Assembly (NCBI RefSeq): GCF_026683955.1
Contig: NZ_CP113343.1
Span: 3,596,001 to 3,660,000 of the forward strand
Direction of reading: 5' to 3'
DNA from: Arthrobacter sp. MMS18-M83
Lineage (GTDB): Bacteria > Actinomycetota > Actinomycetes > Actinomycetales > Micrococcaceae
DNA: 64,000 bases
Shown: positions 31,589 to 41,327 of the stretch, piece by piece
Numbering within the stretch: position 1 is the stretch's first letter
How the letters are laid out: every line of letters begins with the position of its first letter
The notes under the pieces: model-generated
Databases searched by the model: none
Told to the model about the DNA's origin: nothing
The model's input: only the letters and a program-made list of their open reading frames with translations
Made by a program: the position numbers and the translations under genes

Positions 31589-33349
31589 ATGAGCAGTGTT
31601 GCAGATGGTTCGCAGAGGGATGATGCATCAGCCGGTGCATTGAGTCCGCAGGCGCGGGCCAGATCCATCGAAGTCCTGAAGGGCACCACGGAGCCCGGCC
31701 AGGAACTCGACATCCTGATCGTCGGCGGAGGAGTAGTCGGGGCCGGGGCTGCCCTGGACGCAGTGACCCGCGGGTTGTCTGTGGGCATCGTCGAGGCCCG
31801 GGACTGGGCTTCAGGCACGTCGTCGAGGTCCTCGAAGCTGATTCACGGCGGGCTGCGCTACCTGGAAATGCTTGACTTTGCCCTGGTCCAGGAGGCGCTC
31901 AAGGAACGCGGGTTGCTGATCCAACAAATCGCGCCGCACCTTGTCCGGCCGGTCCCGTTCCTGTATCCGTTGACCCGGCGCTTTTGGGAACGGCCCTACG
32001 TGGGCGCCGGCATCTTCCTCTACGACACACTTGGCCTCACCTCAGGCCACAGCCGTGGCGTCCCGATGCACAAACACCTCTTCCGGCGTGGAACACTGCG
32101 GGCAGCCCCCAGCCTCAAGAGCGATGCGTTCGTCGGCTCCATCCGGTACTACGATGCGCAGGTTGACGACGCCAGGCTGGTGGTCAACGTCGTCCGTACC
32201 GCGGCACACTACGGAGCCCATGCCGTGAACAGGATGCGCGTGGTGTCGTTCGTACGCGAAGGCGAACGCGTAGTGGGCGCGAAAGTGGAAAACCAGGAAG
32301 ACGGCAGCATCATCGAAGTCCGCGCCAAGCAAGTGGTCAATGCTACGGGGGTCTGGACGGACGAGACCCAGGCAATGGTGACGGATCGCGGCCAGCTCAA
32401 GGTCCGTGCTTCCAAGGGCATCCACCTCGTGGTTCCGCGCGACCGCTTCCAGTCCACCGTCGGATTGATCCTGAGGACCGAGAAGTCCGTGCTGTTCGTC
32501 ATCCCCTGGGGCAGGCATTGGATCATCGGCACAACGGACACCGACTGGAAGCTGGACAAGGCGCACCCTGCCGCGTCCACCAAGGACATCGACTATGTTC
32601 TGGAGCACGTCAACCGCGTCTTGAAACGGCCCCTGACGAGGGAGGACGTCGAGGGCGTGTATGCAGGCCTTCGTCCACTGTTGGCCGGGGAGAGTGATTC
32701 CACCGCCAAACTTTCCCGCGAACACGTCGTGGCACACCCCGTTCCAGGGCTTGTGGTGGTTGCTGGCGGCAAATTCACAACATACCGGGTCATGGCCAAG
32801 GATGCGGTCGACGAAGCAACCCGGGCGATGGACGAGCGTGTTCCTGCGAGCTGCACGGATACCATCCCGCTGCTGGGCGCCGAGGGATTCAAGGCCGCAT
32901 GGAACCGCCGGGGGAGAACCGCGGATGAGGTTGGAATCCACGTCGCCAGGGTGGAACATTTGCTCAACCGCTACGGTTCGATGACTCCGGAGGTCCTGGC
33001 TGTCATCAAGGACAACCCGGCCATGGCTGAGCCGCTTCCCGGTGCCGACGACTACCTGGCGGCAGAAGTCGCATACGCCACGACCCACGAAGGCGCCCGT
33101 CACGTCCACGATGTCCTGACTCGCCGCACCCGCATCTCGATAGAGTCGTGGGACAGAGGTGTTTCCGCGGTCCCTGTTGTCGCTAAGCTGATGGGAGAAA
33201 TTCTTGGCTGGAGCGACGCGCAGCGGGAAAGCGAAATCAAGCACTACCTGGCCCGGGTGGAAGCTGAACGGCTCAGCCAACAGCAGCCCGACGACGAATC
33301 GGCCGATGCTGCGCGCATGGGCGTCGATGACATCGTTCCCCTGCGCTGA
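31589..33349 (+). CDS. glpD: Glycerol-3-phosphate dehydrogenase, FAD-dependent
   Basis: A 586-aa aerobic GlpD that oxidises glycerol 3-phosphate to dihydroxyacetone phosphate at the membrane, passing electrons to quinone. The FAD-binding DILIVGGGVVGAGAALDAVTRGL lies near residues 34-56, SSRSSKLIHGGLRYLE is the family signature, and AGGKFTTYRVMA lies near residue 395. ATG 31589 has GGGAGG upstream; an in-frame start at 31568 is weaker. A PTS EIIA gene follows after 38 bp; glpF and glpK are not adjacent. Confidence 0.95.
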   Translation: MSSVADGSQRDDASAGALSPQARARSIEVLKGTTEPGQELDILIVGGGVVGAGAALDAVTRGLSVGIVEARDWASGTSSRSSKLIHGGLRYLEMLDFALVQEALKERGLLIQQIAPHLVRPVPFLYPLTRRFWERPYVGAGIFLYDTLGLTSGHSRGVPMHKHLFRRGTLRAAPSLKSDAFVGSIRYYDAQVDDARLVVNVVRTAAHYGAHAVNRMRVVSFVREGERVVGAKVENQEDGSIIEVRAKQVVNATGVWTDETQAMVTDRGQLKVRASKGIHLVVPRDRFQSTVGLILRTEKSVLFVIPWGRHWIIGTTDTDWKLDKAHPAASTKDIDYVLEHVNRVLKRPLTREDVEGVYAGLRPLLAGESDSTAKLSREHVVAHPVPGLVVVAGGKFTTYRVMAKDAVDEATRAMDERVPASCTDTIPLLGAEGFKAAWNRRGRTADEVGIHVARVEHLLNRYGSMTPEVLAVIKDNPAMAEPLPGADDYLAAEVAYATTHEGARHVHDVLTRRTRISIESWDRGVSAVPVVAKLMGEILGWSDAQRESEIKHYLARVEAERLSQQQPDDESADAARMGVDDIVPLR

Positions 33350-33387
33350 GCGCCCTGGGGCGGCTGGGCACACTGGAGGGAAACGAC

Positions 33388-33876
33388 TTGGCGGAACCAC
33401 TGGACCCGTATGATGCCGAACTGACGACGCCGGAGACCGTCATCCTGGAGATGGAAGCGGTCGACAAGACAGACGCCGCAGGCCAGCTCGCGGAACGGCT
33501 CTTTGCCGCCGGGCGTATCACGGACCTCGAGGGCTTCCTCGAACACGTCAACTCCCGGGAACACCAGCTTGCTACCGGGCTACCTGGCGGCATTGGCCTA
33601 CCGCATGCCCGCAGTGAGTTTGTCTCCCGAGTCTCCATCGCTGTTGGTGTCACGAAGTTCGGACACTCATTGGACTTCGGTGCCAGCGACGGTCCGGCCA
33701 CCCTGGTCCTGCTGATCGCCACACCGGCCAGTTCATTCTCGGACCACCTGGAAGTCCTCGCGACCTTGGCGCGGTCGCTGTCCAAAGAATCATTCCGGGA
33801 ATCCCTCCGGCGAGCCCACGATCCAGAGGTCATCGCCGAACTGATCAACTCAAGCCTGGTGTTCTTCGACCACTGA
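33388..33876 (+). CDS. PTS EIIA component, fructose/mannitol type
   Basis: A 162-aa single-domain EIIA protein. The phosphorylated His is in GIGLPHARSEF near residue 74; the N-terminal block TPETVILEMEAVDKTDAAGQLAERL and the later VLLIATPASSFSDHLEVLATLA fit the fructose family. No EIIB or EIIC gene is adjacent, so it is an orphan: either it serves a permease encoded elsewhere or it is regulatory. TTG start with GGAGGG 10 nt upstream. Followed by a terminator. Confidence 0.88.
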   Translation: MAEPLDPYDAELTTPETVILEMEAVDKTDAAGQLAERLFAAGRITDLEGFLEHVNSREHQLATGLPGGIGLPHARSEFVSRVSIAVGVTKFGHSLDFGASDGPATLVLLIATPASSFSDHLEVLATLARSLSKESFRESLRRAHDPEVIAELINSSLVFFDH

Positions 33877-33901
33877 AGAGTGGGGCAGGCTGCCCCACTC
33901 T
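33877..33901 (+). terminator. Terminator after the EIIA gene
   Basis: AGAGTGGGGCA pairs perfectly with TGCCCCACTCT over 3 nt, then CGTTT. Confidence 0.85.
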
Positions 33902-33929
33902 CGTTTAGCTGTTCTACAGCTTGACGAAG

Positions 33930-33935
33930 TACGGT
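33930..33935 (+). promoter_or_regulatory. -10 box of leaderless SURF1 promoter
   Basis: TACGGT ends six bases before GTG 33942; the intervening TAAGGG is too close to serve as a Shine-Dalgarno. Confidence 0.5.
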
Positions 33936-33941
33936 TAAGGG

Positions 33942-34775
33942 GTGTTGAAAACCGCTCTGAAGCCCCGCTGGATCGCAGGACTTGTCTTCGCGCTCCTGCT
34001 CTCCGGGGTGTTCGTGCTGCTCAGCCAGTGGCAGTTCGGCAGATCCACCCAGAGTGACGTGCCAGTTGATCCCTCCGCGGAGCAAGTCAGGCCCCTCACC
34101 GGAGTCCTGCAGCCCGGTACCTTCTTTCCTGGGTCCGTGTCGGATCAAATGGTCAGTGCTAAAGGCAGCTACGACCCCGCCAAGCAGGTCCTTGTGGAGG
34201 GCCGTCTGCTGGCTGGGCAAAAAGGATACTGGGTGGTAACCGCATTTGCGGTCGATGGTGCGCCCGTTCTCCACGGCGTTGGCGCTTCGCCGAAGACCTG
34301 GATCCCCGTGGCGCGCGGTTGGGTCGCCGAGCCCGCCCAAGCCAGCCCGCCGCCGTCGGGCACTATTGAATTGACCGGACGCCTCCTGCCGTCCGAGGCG
34401 CCAGTGCCAAACGTCGACGCCGGAACGGGCCGCGCGTCCGCGGTTTCGGTCGCGGAACTCATCAACACGTGGGAAATTTCGAGCTATCCGGGCTTCGTGG
34501 CCGCGACGTCGGAAGCCTCGGCAGGCAAGACCCTCGCGCTTCCGGCGGAGCTGAAGCCCCTGAATATCCCGGCCCAGCCGCCCAACCAACAGATCAACTG
34601 GCTCAACCTTTTCTACTCCGTGGAATGGGTGGTCTTTGCAGGATTCGCCCTCTACATCTGGTGGCGCATGGTGGCCGACGACTACCGGCGTACCCTCGAA
34701 GAGGAAGAGCCCAACGACGAATTCCCATCAGACGATTTGCCGGCAATTACGAAGCCAGAACAGGTAAAGCCATGA
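33942..34775 (+). CDS. SURF1-family cytochrome oxidase assembly protein
   Basis: A 277-aa membrane protein with helices near residues 9-27 (WIAGLVFALLLSGVFVLLS) and 222-240 (LFYSVEWVVFAGFALYIWW) and a large outer domain between them. WQFGRS after helix 1 and PPNQQINWLNLFYSVEW before helix 2 are SURF1 signatures. It helps assemble aa3-type cytochrome oxidase. Its stop overlaps the next ATG (ATGA), a pairing with a small DUF3817 protein that is common in actinobacteria. Confidence 0.9.
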   Translation: MLKTALKPRWIAGLVFALLLSGVFVLLSQWQFGRSTQSDVPVDPSAEQVRPLTGVLQPGTFFPGSVSDQMVSAKGSYDPAKQVLVEGRLLAGQKGYWVVTAFAVDGAPVLHGVGASPKTWIPVARGWVAEPAQASPPPSGTIELTGRLLPSEAPVPNVDAGTGRASAVSVAELINTWEISSYPGFVAATSEASAGKTLALPAELKPLNIPAQPPNQQINWLNLFYSVEWVVFAGFALYIWWRMVADDYRRTLEEEEPNDEFPSDDLPAITKPEQVKP

Positions 34776-35290
34776 TTGAACCCAAACCGGCCATCCAGCC
34801 CGAACAGTCCGGAGACTCCGGCCCGAAGCCAGCCACGGCCAAGAAGCGCCGCTTCGGTGGAACCACGGCCCAGATCCGCTCGGCCCTGAAGTTCTACAAG
34901 GTCATGGCTTACCTCACCGGCACCATGCTCTTGCTCCTGTGCGCCGAGCTCGTGGCTCGTTATGTGTTCGGCGTGTACCTTTTTGCCGGGGGGACCAACG
35001 CCATCACCGGGCAGCCCTTCGGCTTCGGATTCGCTGACGCGGAGTCGAAGGCGGTCCTCGGCGGCGTCAACGTCTCCGTGACGGTACTGATCGTCCACGG
35101 CTGGATGTACGTGGTTTACCTCATCTCGGACTTCCGTCTGTGGTCCCTCATGCGCTGGCCGTTCACGAAGCTCATCCTCCTTGCCTTGGGTGGGGTCGTT
35201 CCGCTCATGTCCTTCATTGTGGAGAAGAAGTTCCACTCGGAGGTAGAAGCGGAACTGGTCGCCAACCCGCAGGCATCCAAGCGGTACTGA
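34772..35290 (+). CDS. DUF3817-domain integral membrane protein
   Basis: A 172-aa protein with a 45-residue polar N-terminus and three predicted helices: residues about 47-68 (MAYLTGTMLLLLCAELVARYVF), 95-115 (VSVTVLIVHGWMYVVYLISDF) and 128-147 (LILLALGGVVPLMSFIVEKK). FYKVMAYLTG and EKKFHSEVEAE match DUF3817. ATG 34772 overlaps the SURF1 stop by 4 bp; the frame upstream to 34469 is a shadow. Function unknown, perhaps linked to respiration by its partner. Confidence 0.85.
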   Translation: MIEPKPAIQPEQSGDSGPKPATAKKRRFGGTTAQIRSALKFYKVMAYLTGTMLLLLCAELVARYVFGVYLFAGGTNAITGQPFGFGFADAESKAVLGGVNVSVTVLIVHGWMYVVYLISDFRLWSLMRWPFTKLILLALGGVVPLMSFIVEKKFHSEVEAELVANPQASKRY

Positions 35291-35388
35291 TCGGCCGGTC
35301 GCGGCCGGCATTGTGAGATCGCTAACGTCGGGGCCGGTTTGCCGGCTTCACGACCGGTTTCAAGGTGCACCGGGGCATCCCGGCAAAG

Positions 35389-35394
35389 TAGGCT
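35389..35394 (+). promoter_or_regulatory. -10 box of leaderless guaA promoter
   Basis: TAGGCT ends six bases before GTG 35401 and three before ATG 35398. The spacing seen at the other leaderless genes favours GTG 35401. Confidence 0.55.
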
Positions 35395-35400
35395 GTTATG

Positions 35401-37005
35401 GTGACTACTCCCACCGCACCCTTCAGTTCTGAAGCTCAGACTTCCCAGAAGCCGGTGCTGGTTGTTGACTACGGTGCCCAGTACGCGCAGCTGATTGCCC
35501 GCCGCGTCCGTGAGGCGAATGTGTACTCGGAAATTGTTCCGCACACTTTCACCACCGAGCAGCTTCTGGCCAAGAACCCGGCAGCGATCATCCTTTCCGG
35601 CGGTCCTTCAAGCGTTTATGCCGAGGGTGCCCCGAGGGTTGGCGCAGACCTTTTCGAGGCCGGCGTGCCTGTCTTCGGTATTTGCTACGGCTTCCAGGCC
35701 ATGGCCAACGCGCTGGGCGGCAAGGTCGCACAGACCGGACTGCGCGAGTACGGCGCTACTGAGGCCACCACGGTTGGCGAGGCACGCTCCATCCTGGCGG
35801 GCATCCCGGACTCCCAGAGCACCTGGATGAGCCACGGAGATTCCGTGCATGTTGCCCCGGCAGGCTTCGAGGTCCTGGCGACCACCGCCGGCGCACCTGT
35901 AGCCGCTTTCGCGAACGAGGAAAAGCACCTCTACGGCGTGCAGTGGCACCCGGAGGTCAAGCATTCGGCCCACGGCCAGCAGGTTCTGGAGAACTTCTTG
36001 TTCAACGGAGCGGGCCTGAAGCCGAACTGGACCACCGGCAACATCCTCGAAGAGCAGGTGGATCGGATCCGCCAGCAGGTCGGTGATTCCAAGGTCATCT
36101 GCGGCCTCTCTGGCGGCGTCGACTCGGCCGTTGCCGCGGCCCTCGTGCAGCGCGCCGTGGGAGACCAGCTCACCTGCGTGTTCGTGGACCACGGTTTGCT
36201 GCGTGAAGGCGAAGCCGAACAGGTCGAACGCGACTTCGTTGCCGCAACCGGCGTCAAGCTTTACGTGGCAAACGAGCAGGAGCGTTTCCTCTCCGCACTG
36301 GCCGGGGTCAGCGATCCCGAGACGAAGCGCAAGATCATTGGCCGCGAGTTCATTCGTGCGTTCGAAGAAGCAGAGCGGGCCATCATCGCCCAGGCCGCGT
36401 CCGAAGGCGAGAGCATCAAGTTCCTCGTTCAAGGCACCCTTTACCCGGATGTCGTCGAATCCGGCGGAGGCGAAGGTGCTGCGAACATCAAGAGCCACCA
36501 CAACGTGGGTGGCTTGCCTGAGGACCTGCAGTTCGAACTCGTTGAGCCGCTCCGCGCACTGTTCAAGGATGAGGTTCGCGCCGTAGGCGCGCAGCTTGGC
36601 CTGCCGCAGGAAATCGTTGGACGCCAGCCGTTCCCTGGTCCAGGCCTTGGCATCCGAATTGTCGGGGAAGTGAACAAAGAACGCCTGGACCTGCTGCGCA
36701 AAGCAGACGCCATCGCGCGCGCCGAGCTCACTGCGGCCGGACTCGACAACGATGTCTGGCAGATGCCGGTGGTGCTGCTGGCCGATGTCCGCAGCGTTGG
36801 CGTGCAAGGTGATGGACGTACCTATGGACACCCGATCGTGCTTCGTCCCGTTTCTTCCGAGGACGCCATGACTGCTGACTGGTCCAGGCTCCCTTATGAT
36901 CTCCTCGCGAGGATCTCCAACAGGATCACCAACGAGGTAGACGGAGTCAACCGAGTGGTACTGGACGTCACCAGCAAGCCCCCTGGCACCATCGAGTGGG
37001 AATAG
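35401..37005 (+). CDS. guaA: GMP synthase (glutamine-hydrolysing)
   Basis: A 534-aa enzyme that aminates XMP to GMP. The N-terminal glutaminase has Cys in [10 protein letters not shown] (near residue 98) and His/Glu in [10 protein letters not shown]. The PP-loop synthetase has [14 protein letters not shown] near residue 235, and the C-terminus ends with the dimerisation signature ([13 protein letters not shown]). Start taken as GTG 35401 from the -10 spacing; ATG 35398 adds one residue. Followed by a strong terminator. With guaB 7 kb upstream it completes IMP to GMP. Confidence 0.96.
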   Translation: MTTPTAPFSSEAQTSQKPVLVVDYGAQYAQLIARRVREANVYSEIVPHTFTTEQLLAKNPAAIILSGGPSSVYAEGAPRVGADLFEAGVPVFGICYGFQAMANALGGKVAQTGLREYGATEATTVGEARSILAGIPDSQSTWMSHGDSVHVAPAGFEVLATTAGAPVAAFANEEKHLYGVQWHPEVKHSAHGQQVLENFLFNGAGLKPNWTTGNILEEQVDRIRQQVGDSKVICGLSGGVDSAVAAALVQRAVGDQLTCVFVDHGLLREGEAEQVERDFVAATGVKLYVANEQERFLSALAGVSDPETKRKIIGREFIRAFEEAERAIIAQAASEGESIKFLVQGTLYPDVVESGGGEGAANIKSHHNVGGLPEDLQFELVEPLRALFKDEVRAVGAQLGLPQEIVGRQPFPGPGLGIRIVGEVNKERLDLLRKADAIARAELTAAGLDNDVWQMPVVLLADVRSVGVQGDGRTYGHPIVLRPVSSEDAMTADWSRLPYDLLARISNRITNEVDGVNRVVLDVTSKPPGTIEWE

Positions 37006-37012
37006 CGTTCTG

Positions 37013-37044
37013 AGTGACCGGTCTCTTTCCAGAGACCGGTCACT
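37013..37044 (+). terminator. guaA terminator
   Basis: AGTGACCGGTCTCT pairs perfectly with AGAGACCGGTCACT over TTCC, then TTGCATTT. Confidence 0.9.
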
Positions 37045-37132
37045 TTGCATTTCCCCCGAGATCACGGGTAATTTGCCTTTCCAGCAGTGTTGCGGTGCGG
37101 AGTGCCGGTCGATTCCCGCTACCCTCGAAAGT

Positions 37133-40100
37133 ATGCCGATTTGGTCCAAGTCGTCTCGAGCTAGAACAGAAAAGAAGGCAGCGGTGTCAGTAGGTCAAAG
37201 CCATGAGGAGAGCTCTGCAGAGCTCCGGAAATGGCTGTCGGGGCTCAAGCCTGTGACTGGCGCGGACACGATGCTGCGCTTCGTCAAGACGCCGGAAGGG
37301 TCGATCGACCTCAGCAACGGCCACCCTTCAGGGCTCGCACAGCTCCTCGCGGGACGTCGAACCCGTCTTTCCACCCTGATCCGGGATCGCCAGCAATATC
37401 TTGTTGCCGCCCGTGCAGCCAGGAACCTTCGCTCGAAGATCTTCGAGTTGGGCAACGACCGGGGGATCGACGCCGGGTACTTGTCCTGCGGAACGGTCGT
37501 TTGGACATCGGCTGTCGGGGGTAAGCCCCAGCGTGTTTCTGCTCCTGTCATGTTGGCAGCCATTTCGCTCACGGCTCGGCCGGGCGAAGATGACTACGAG
37601 CTGCAACTCACGGAGCAAGCGGGCATCAATCCTGCGTTGGTCCGGCATTTGAAGACCGTCCATGGAATTGTCTTCGACGTCAATGCCGTGAGCCGCATGG
37701 CCTACAACACCGCGCGCCTCGATCCCCAGCCGGTCCTTGACCGCCTTGCCACGCTGGTGCAGCCGATCCCTGGTGCCGAGGTAACCCCCAATCTCCTCAT
37801 TACAACTTTGGCGGATCTGTCCGGGAACTTGGACGACCCCTGGATCAACGAGAACAGCAGCGTCGTTGCATCCTTGTTTGGGGCCGCCAACCGAGGGGAC
37901 ATCGAACCTGAGCCAATTAAGTCCGGGCGCTTCCCGAAACTTGACGAGCGGGATCCTGCCGAGGAGTCGCTGCTCCTGGATGCCGATGCTGACCAGCAGT
38001 ACGTCGTGGATGCCGTCCGAGCAGGCGATTCGCTGGTGGTCAGCACCCCACCAGGCAGCGGCCAGACCCAAACGGCCATCAATGCCATCGGCGCGCTTGT
38101 CAACGAGGGCAAATCGGTACTGGTGGTGGGCGACCGGCGAGCGAGCCTCAATGGCCTCGCCAGCAATTTTGAAGCCCTTGGCCTTGAGTCGATGCTGTTC
38201 AGGCCGGGCAATGGTGCCACGGCCCAGCAGCTCAAGGGCCAACTGGTCAGTGCGATCATCCGCAACGAGAAGTCGCTGGAACCCCAACTTGCGAATCTTC
38301 ACAAGACCTTGACCGAGCACCGCCATGCACTCATGGACCATGTTGCGTCTTTGCACAACGTCCGCCAGCGCTGGGGATGCTCGCCCTATCAGGCAATGCA
38401 GTCCCTCGCGGAGCTGACCTCCATCCAGCCTGCCCCCGCCACCACAGTGCGCTTGAAGCGCAGTGTCCTGGACAACATCAAAGACCGCGCTGAGCTGGCC
38501 GCAAGGCTGCGCCGCGCCGCCGAACTTGGCAGCTTCAGCAAGGCATCGACGTCGAGCCCCTGGTATGGAGCGCGCCTGGTCACTCGCAAGGAGACTGAGG
38601 AAGCCCAGCAACTGGCCGGCACCGCCGCCGAGCACCTTCCCAAGCTGCGGGAACGGATGAACCAAGTTGCGGAGCACTCTGAAATCCGGCTCGGGGCGAA
38701 CTTCGCCGAATGGGGCTCGCAACTTGAGCTGTTGATGGCGGTACGGGAAAGCCTGGATAAGTTCACCCCGGATATCTTTGACCGGCCGGTCCACGATCTG
38801 ATCTCGGCTACTGCCACCTCCGCATGGCGGCGTGAGCAGGGCCTCGAGATGCCGTCGATGCAGCGCTCCCGCTTGCGTCGCGTGGCCAAAGAATACGTCC
38901 GTCCCGGTGTCCACATCGCGGATCTGCACAGTTCCTTGGCGCTTGTTCAGGAGCAGCGGGCGCTTTGGGCTGGGTATGCCACCACCCAACGCCATCCCGC
39001 TGTGCCATCCGGGCTCGCGGACTTGGGCGCCACGTACCGTGAGCTGGACCGGGATCTCCGCCGTCTGGGGGACTGCCTCAAGCACACGGCCGACGGCGGC
39101 GACCTCCACGCGACCCGCTACGAAGCCCTCATGGAGCGTCTTGAACGTCTTGTCGCGGATACGGGAACTCTCGAGACTCTGCCGGAACGTACGCTTCTGG
39201 TCGAGAACATGCGCGAGCATGGACTCGGCGAGCTTCTTGCGGATTTGGCGGAGCGCGAAGTCCCTGCCGAATCCGTTCGTGCGGAACTGGAGCTTGCCTG
39301 GTGGCAGTCCGCCCTGGAAGCCATGATCAGTGGTGATGACTACCTTGCCATGTCCGACGGAGATTCCCTCCGCCGTCTCGAAGCCGAGTACCGCCTGGCG
39401 GATCAGGCGCATATTGCAAGCGGTGGAGCCCGGCTGCGCTGGAAGCTCGCCGAAATGTGGCGCGCTGGAATTGCGGAACATCCGCGCCAGGCAGAACTCC
39501 TGCGGAATCTGATCAAGGATGGCCGCGTTACTCTCTCGGCGCTCAGCGCCCAGGCGCCGGCCTTGGTTTCCCGGCTGGTGCCGGTGTGGTCCGTCAGCCC
39601 GTACCTGCTGACCGGGCTTTTGCCTGCCGAACAGAAATTCGACGCAGTGGTGATACTTGATGCCGAGAGCACGTCTTTGCAGGCTGTGCTGCCGGCCATC
39701 GCCCGGGCCGAACAAATCATCGCCTTCGGTGATGCGAAGATTGCCAATGCCCGCACCTTTAGCGTCGCCGTGGAGCCTCCCATGGCAAGCGTCACGAGCC
39801 AGGACACGGTGGACAGTGCCTTCAGTGCATTGGCCCGCGTCTTGCCGACTTGGCAACTGAATTGGGTGTATCGGGCTGTTGATGAAGATCTGGTACTGCA
39901 GCTGAGCAAGAATTACTACGACGGCGGCCTGCGTCGGCTGCCGGACGGCCAATCCGTAACGGGGCTGGACCGTTCGGTTGTGGTTGAGTACATCCCGGAC
40001 GGCACCGGCCTGCCCGGTTCGGATCACGAAGGTGTGGAATCGGTCGCAGCCGAAGTAAACCGTGTGGTGGATCTGGTTTTTGAACACGCCAGACTTCGGC

Positions 40101-41164
40101 CCCGCACCTCTCTCGCCGTGGTGACCGCAAGCCTGCGCCATGCTGCAAGGATCGGCGAAGCCATTAGGCTCCAGCTGCCCAACTATCCTCTCCTGTCCGG
40201 TTTCTTCAACGCGGCTGCCGAGTCCTTCCGCGTGGTGGATTTGGAGCGTGCTCAAGGATTGGTCCGCGACCACATCATCTTCTCCCTGGGCTTCGGGCGT
40301 ACTCCGCATGGCCGGGCGCTGCACAGTTTCGGTCCCCTGTCCGTCGAAGGTGGCCGCAATAAGTTTGCTTTGGCAATGACCCGCTCGCGCAGATCTTTGC
40401 ACGTCTTGAGCTGCTTCCGTCCGGAGGACCTGGACCTGGACAGATTGGCTCACGGGGCGGTTGATTTCCATGAACTCCTTGACCGCGAACTCTCGGGCAA
40501 TTCGGATCTGGGGACGCCGGCAACCAGGGCAGCGGCCAGCGAGCAGGCGCTCGGTGAGGATCCGTTGGTGGCGGATCTGGGCGAGCGGCTCCGTGCTCGT
40601 GGAGCCCGGGTGTGGCATCAGTACGACGGAGCGCTGGACATCGCCGCGGCGGCCGATCCCGTGCACACCATCGGCCGTGATGACACCGAAATGCCAACGC
40701 CGGTGGCCATTGAATCCGACGGCACGGAACGATACCGCCGCATGAGCGTCCGGGAGCGCAGCAGGCTCCGGCCCCAGCTCCTGGAGCGCCTCGGCTGGCG
40801 GTACATGTCTTTGTGGACCATCGAAGTATTTACGGACCCCTCGTCGTGTGCGGACCGCATCGGCTCCTACCTTGGACTCGAAAAGCCGGTCGCGCCCTCC
40901 TATGGCGCCGTCCAGCATGGATTCCTTGACATGGATGTTGAACAATTGGAACTGGGCCCTCAGGCGGACAGCCAGGGGGACGGCGTAGCCAGACGGAGTC
41001 GGCTCCAGCCAAACTCGCCGGTACGCAAGGTCCCCGCCCGGGGCCAGCCATCCCCTAAGGAAGCGCAATGCCGGAAAGAAAGAGCACAAAGGCCAAATAC
41101 CCCGCGGACGATTATGCAGCGGAGGCCGGCACACAGCTGGACAAGCAGGAGAAGACGGAATTGA
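37133..41164 (+). CDS. Large helicase-like AAA/DUF4011-type protein with altered Walker A
   Basis: A protein of 1,343 aa as read. It resembles large actinobacterial superfamily 1 helicase-like ATPases. The N-terminal 230 residues are a DUF4011-like region. The P-loop position reads VVSTPPGSGQTQTAINAIG (near residue 303), with Gln where Walker A has Lys. A long helical middle follows; then FDAVVILDAEST (Walker B position, DE replaced by DA) and a C-terminal SF1-like part ending KFALAMTRSRRSLHVLSC. It may be ATPase-inactive. ATG 37133 follows a -10 box (TACCCT) by 7 nt. The last 40-70 residues have odd codon use and overlap the next gene by 97 bp. Another frame ends at TAA 41056-41058, just before that gene's Shine-Dalgarno, so a frameshift near 40935-41055 is likely. 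Confidence 0.75.
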   Translation: MPIWSKSSRARTEKKAAVSVGQSHEESSAELRKWLSGLKPVTGADTMLRFVKTPEGSIDLSNGHPSGLAQLLAGRRTRLSTLIRDRQQYLVAARAARNLRSKIFELGNDRGIDAGYLSCGTVVWTSAVGGKPQRVSAPVMLAAISLTARPGEDDYELQLTEQAGINPALVRHLKTVHGIVFDVNAVSRMAYNTARLDPQPVLDRLATLVQPIPGAEVTPNLLITTLADLSGNLDDPWINENSSVVASLFGAANRGDIEPEPIKSGRFPKLDERDPAEESLLLDADADQQYVVDAVRAGDSLVVSTPPGSGQTQTAINAIGALVNEGKSVLVVGDRRASLNGLASNFEALGLESMLFRPGNGATAQQLKGQLVSAIIRNEKSLEPQLANLHKTLTEHRHALMDHVASLHNVRQRWGCSPYQAMQSLAELTSIQPAPATTVRLKRSVLDNIKDRAELAARLRRAAELGSFSKASTSSPWYGARLVTRKETEEAQQLAGTAAEHLPKLRERMNQVAEHSEIRLGANFAEWGSQLELLMAVRESLDKFTPDIFDRPVHDLISATATSAWRREQGLEMPSMQRSRLRRVAKEYVRPGVHIADLHSSLALVQEQRALWAGYATTQRHPAVPSGLADLGATYRELDRDLRRLGDCLKHTADGGDLHATRYEALMERLERLVADTGTLETLPERTLLVENMREHGLGELLADLAEREVPAESVRAELELAWWQSALEAMISGDDYLAMSDGDSLRRLEAEYRLADQAHIASGGARLRWKLAEMWRAGIAEHPRQAELLRNLIKDGRVTLSALSAQAPALVSRLVPVWSVSPYLLTGLLPAEQKFDAVVILDAESTSLQAVLPAIARAEQIIAFGDAKIANARTFSVAVEPPMASVTSQDTVDSAFSALARVLPTWQLNWVYRAVDEDLVLQLSKNYYDGGLRRLPDGQSVTGLDRSVVVEYIPDGTGLPGSDHEGVESVAAEVNRVVDLVFEHARLRPRTSLAVVTASLRHAARIGEAIRLQLPNYPLLSGFFNAAAESFRVVDLERAQGLVRDHIIFSLGFGRTPHGRALHSFGPLSVEGGRNKFALAMTRSRRSLHVLSCFRPEDLDLDRLAHGAVDFHELLDRELSGNSDLGTPATRAAASEQALGEDPLVADLGERLRARGARVWHQYDGALDIAAAADPVHTIGRDDTEMPTPVAIESDGTERYRRMSVRERSRLRPQLLERLGWRYMSLWTIEVFTDPSSCADRIGSYLGLEKPVAPSYGAVQHGFLDMDVEQLELGPQADSQGDGVARRSRLQPNSPVRKVPARGQPSPKEAQCRKERAQRPNTPRTIMQRRPAHSWTSRRRRN

Positions 41165-41307
41165 AGCCCGAACCGGAGTCGAAGCCGGCAGGAGAAGGCA
41201 TCCTGCCCAAGAAAGCCTCCGAGGATGATCCACGCCGCTGGGGTGACGAGCCCGGTTACGATCACGACGCTTGGCTCAAGGAGCAAAGGCCTCCACACTG
41301 GGGCTGA
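41068..41307 (+). CDS. Small acidic/charged protein of unknown function
   Basis: A 79-aa, strongly hydrophilic protein, probably disordered for its first 55 residues (Lys/Glu/Pro-rich), then a conserved-looking end DDPRRWGDEPGYDHDAWLKEQRPPHW. No known domain is seen. ATG 41068 has GGAAG 5-9 nt upstream. It follows the helicase-like gene (overlapping it as read), and the Trp-rich end suggests a short docking peptide, which is inference only. Confidence 0.65.
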   Translation: MPERKSTKAKYPADDYAAEAGTQLDKQEKTELKPEPESKPAGEGILPKKASEDDPRRWGDEPGYDHDAWLKEQRPPHWG

Positions 41308-41327
41308 ACATTCCACGATGAGCCTGA

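Noticed and set aside
32042..33400. 452-aa minus-strand frame opposite glpD
   Set aside because: Shadow frame; no domain seen.
35608..37149. 513-aa minus-strand frame opposite guaA
   Set aside because: Shadow frame; it also crosses the guaA terminator.
37328..41233. 1,301-aa minus-strand open frame opposite the helicase-like gene
   Set aside because: A by-product of high-GC codon use: it mirrors the plus-strand gene, has no recognisable domain, and the plus strand carries the promoter and motifs.
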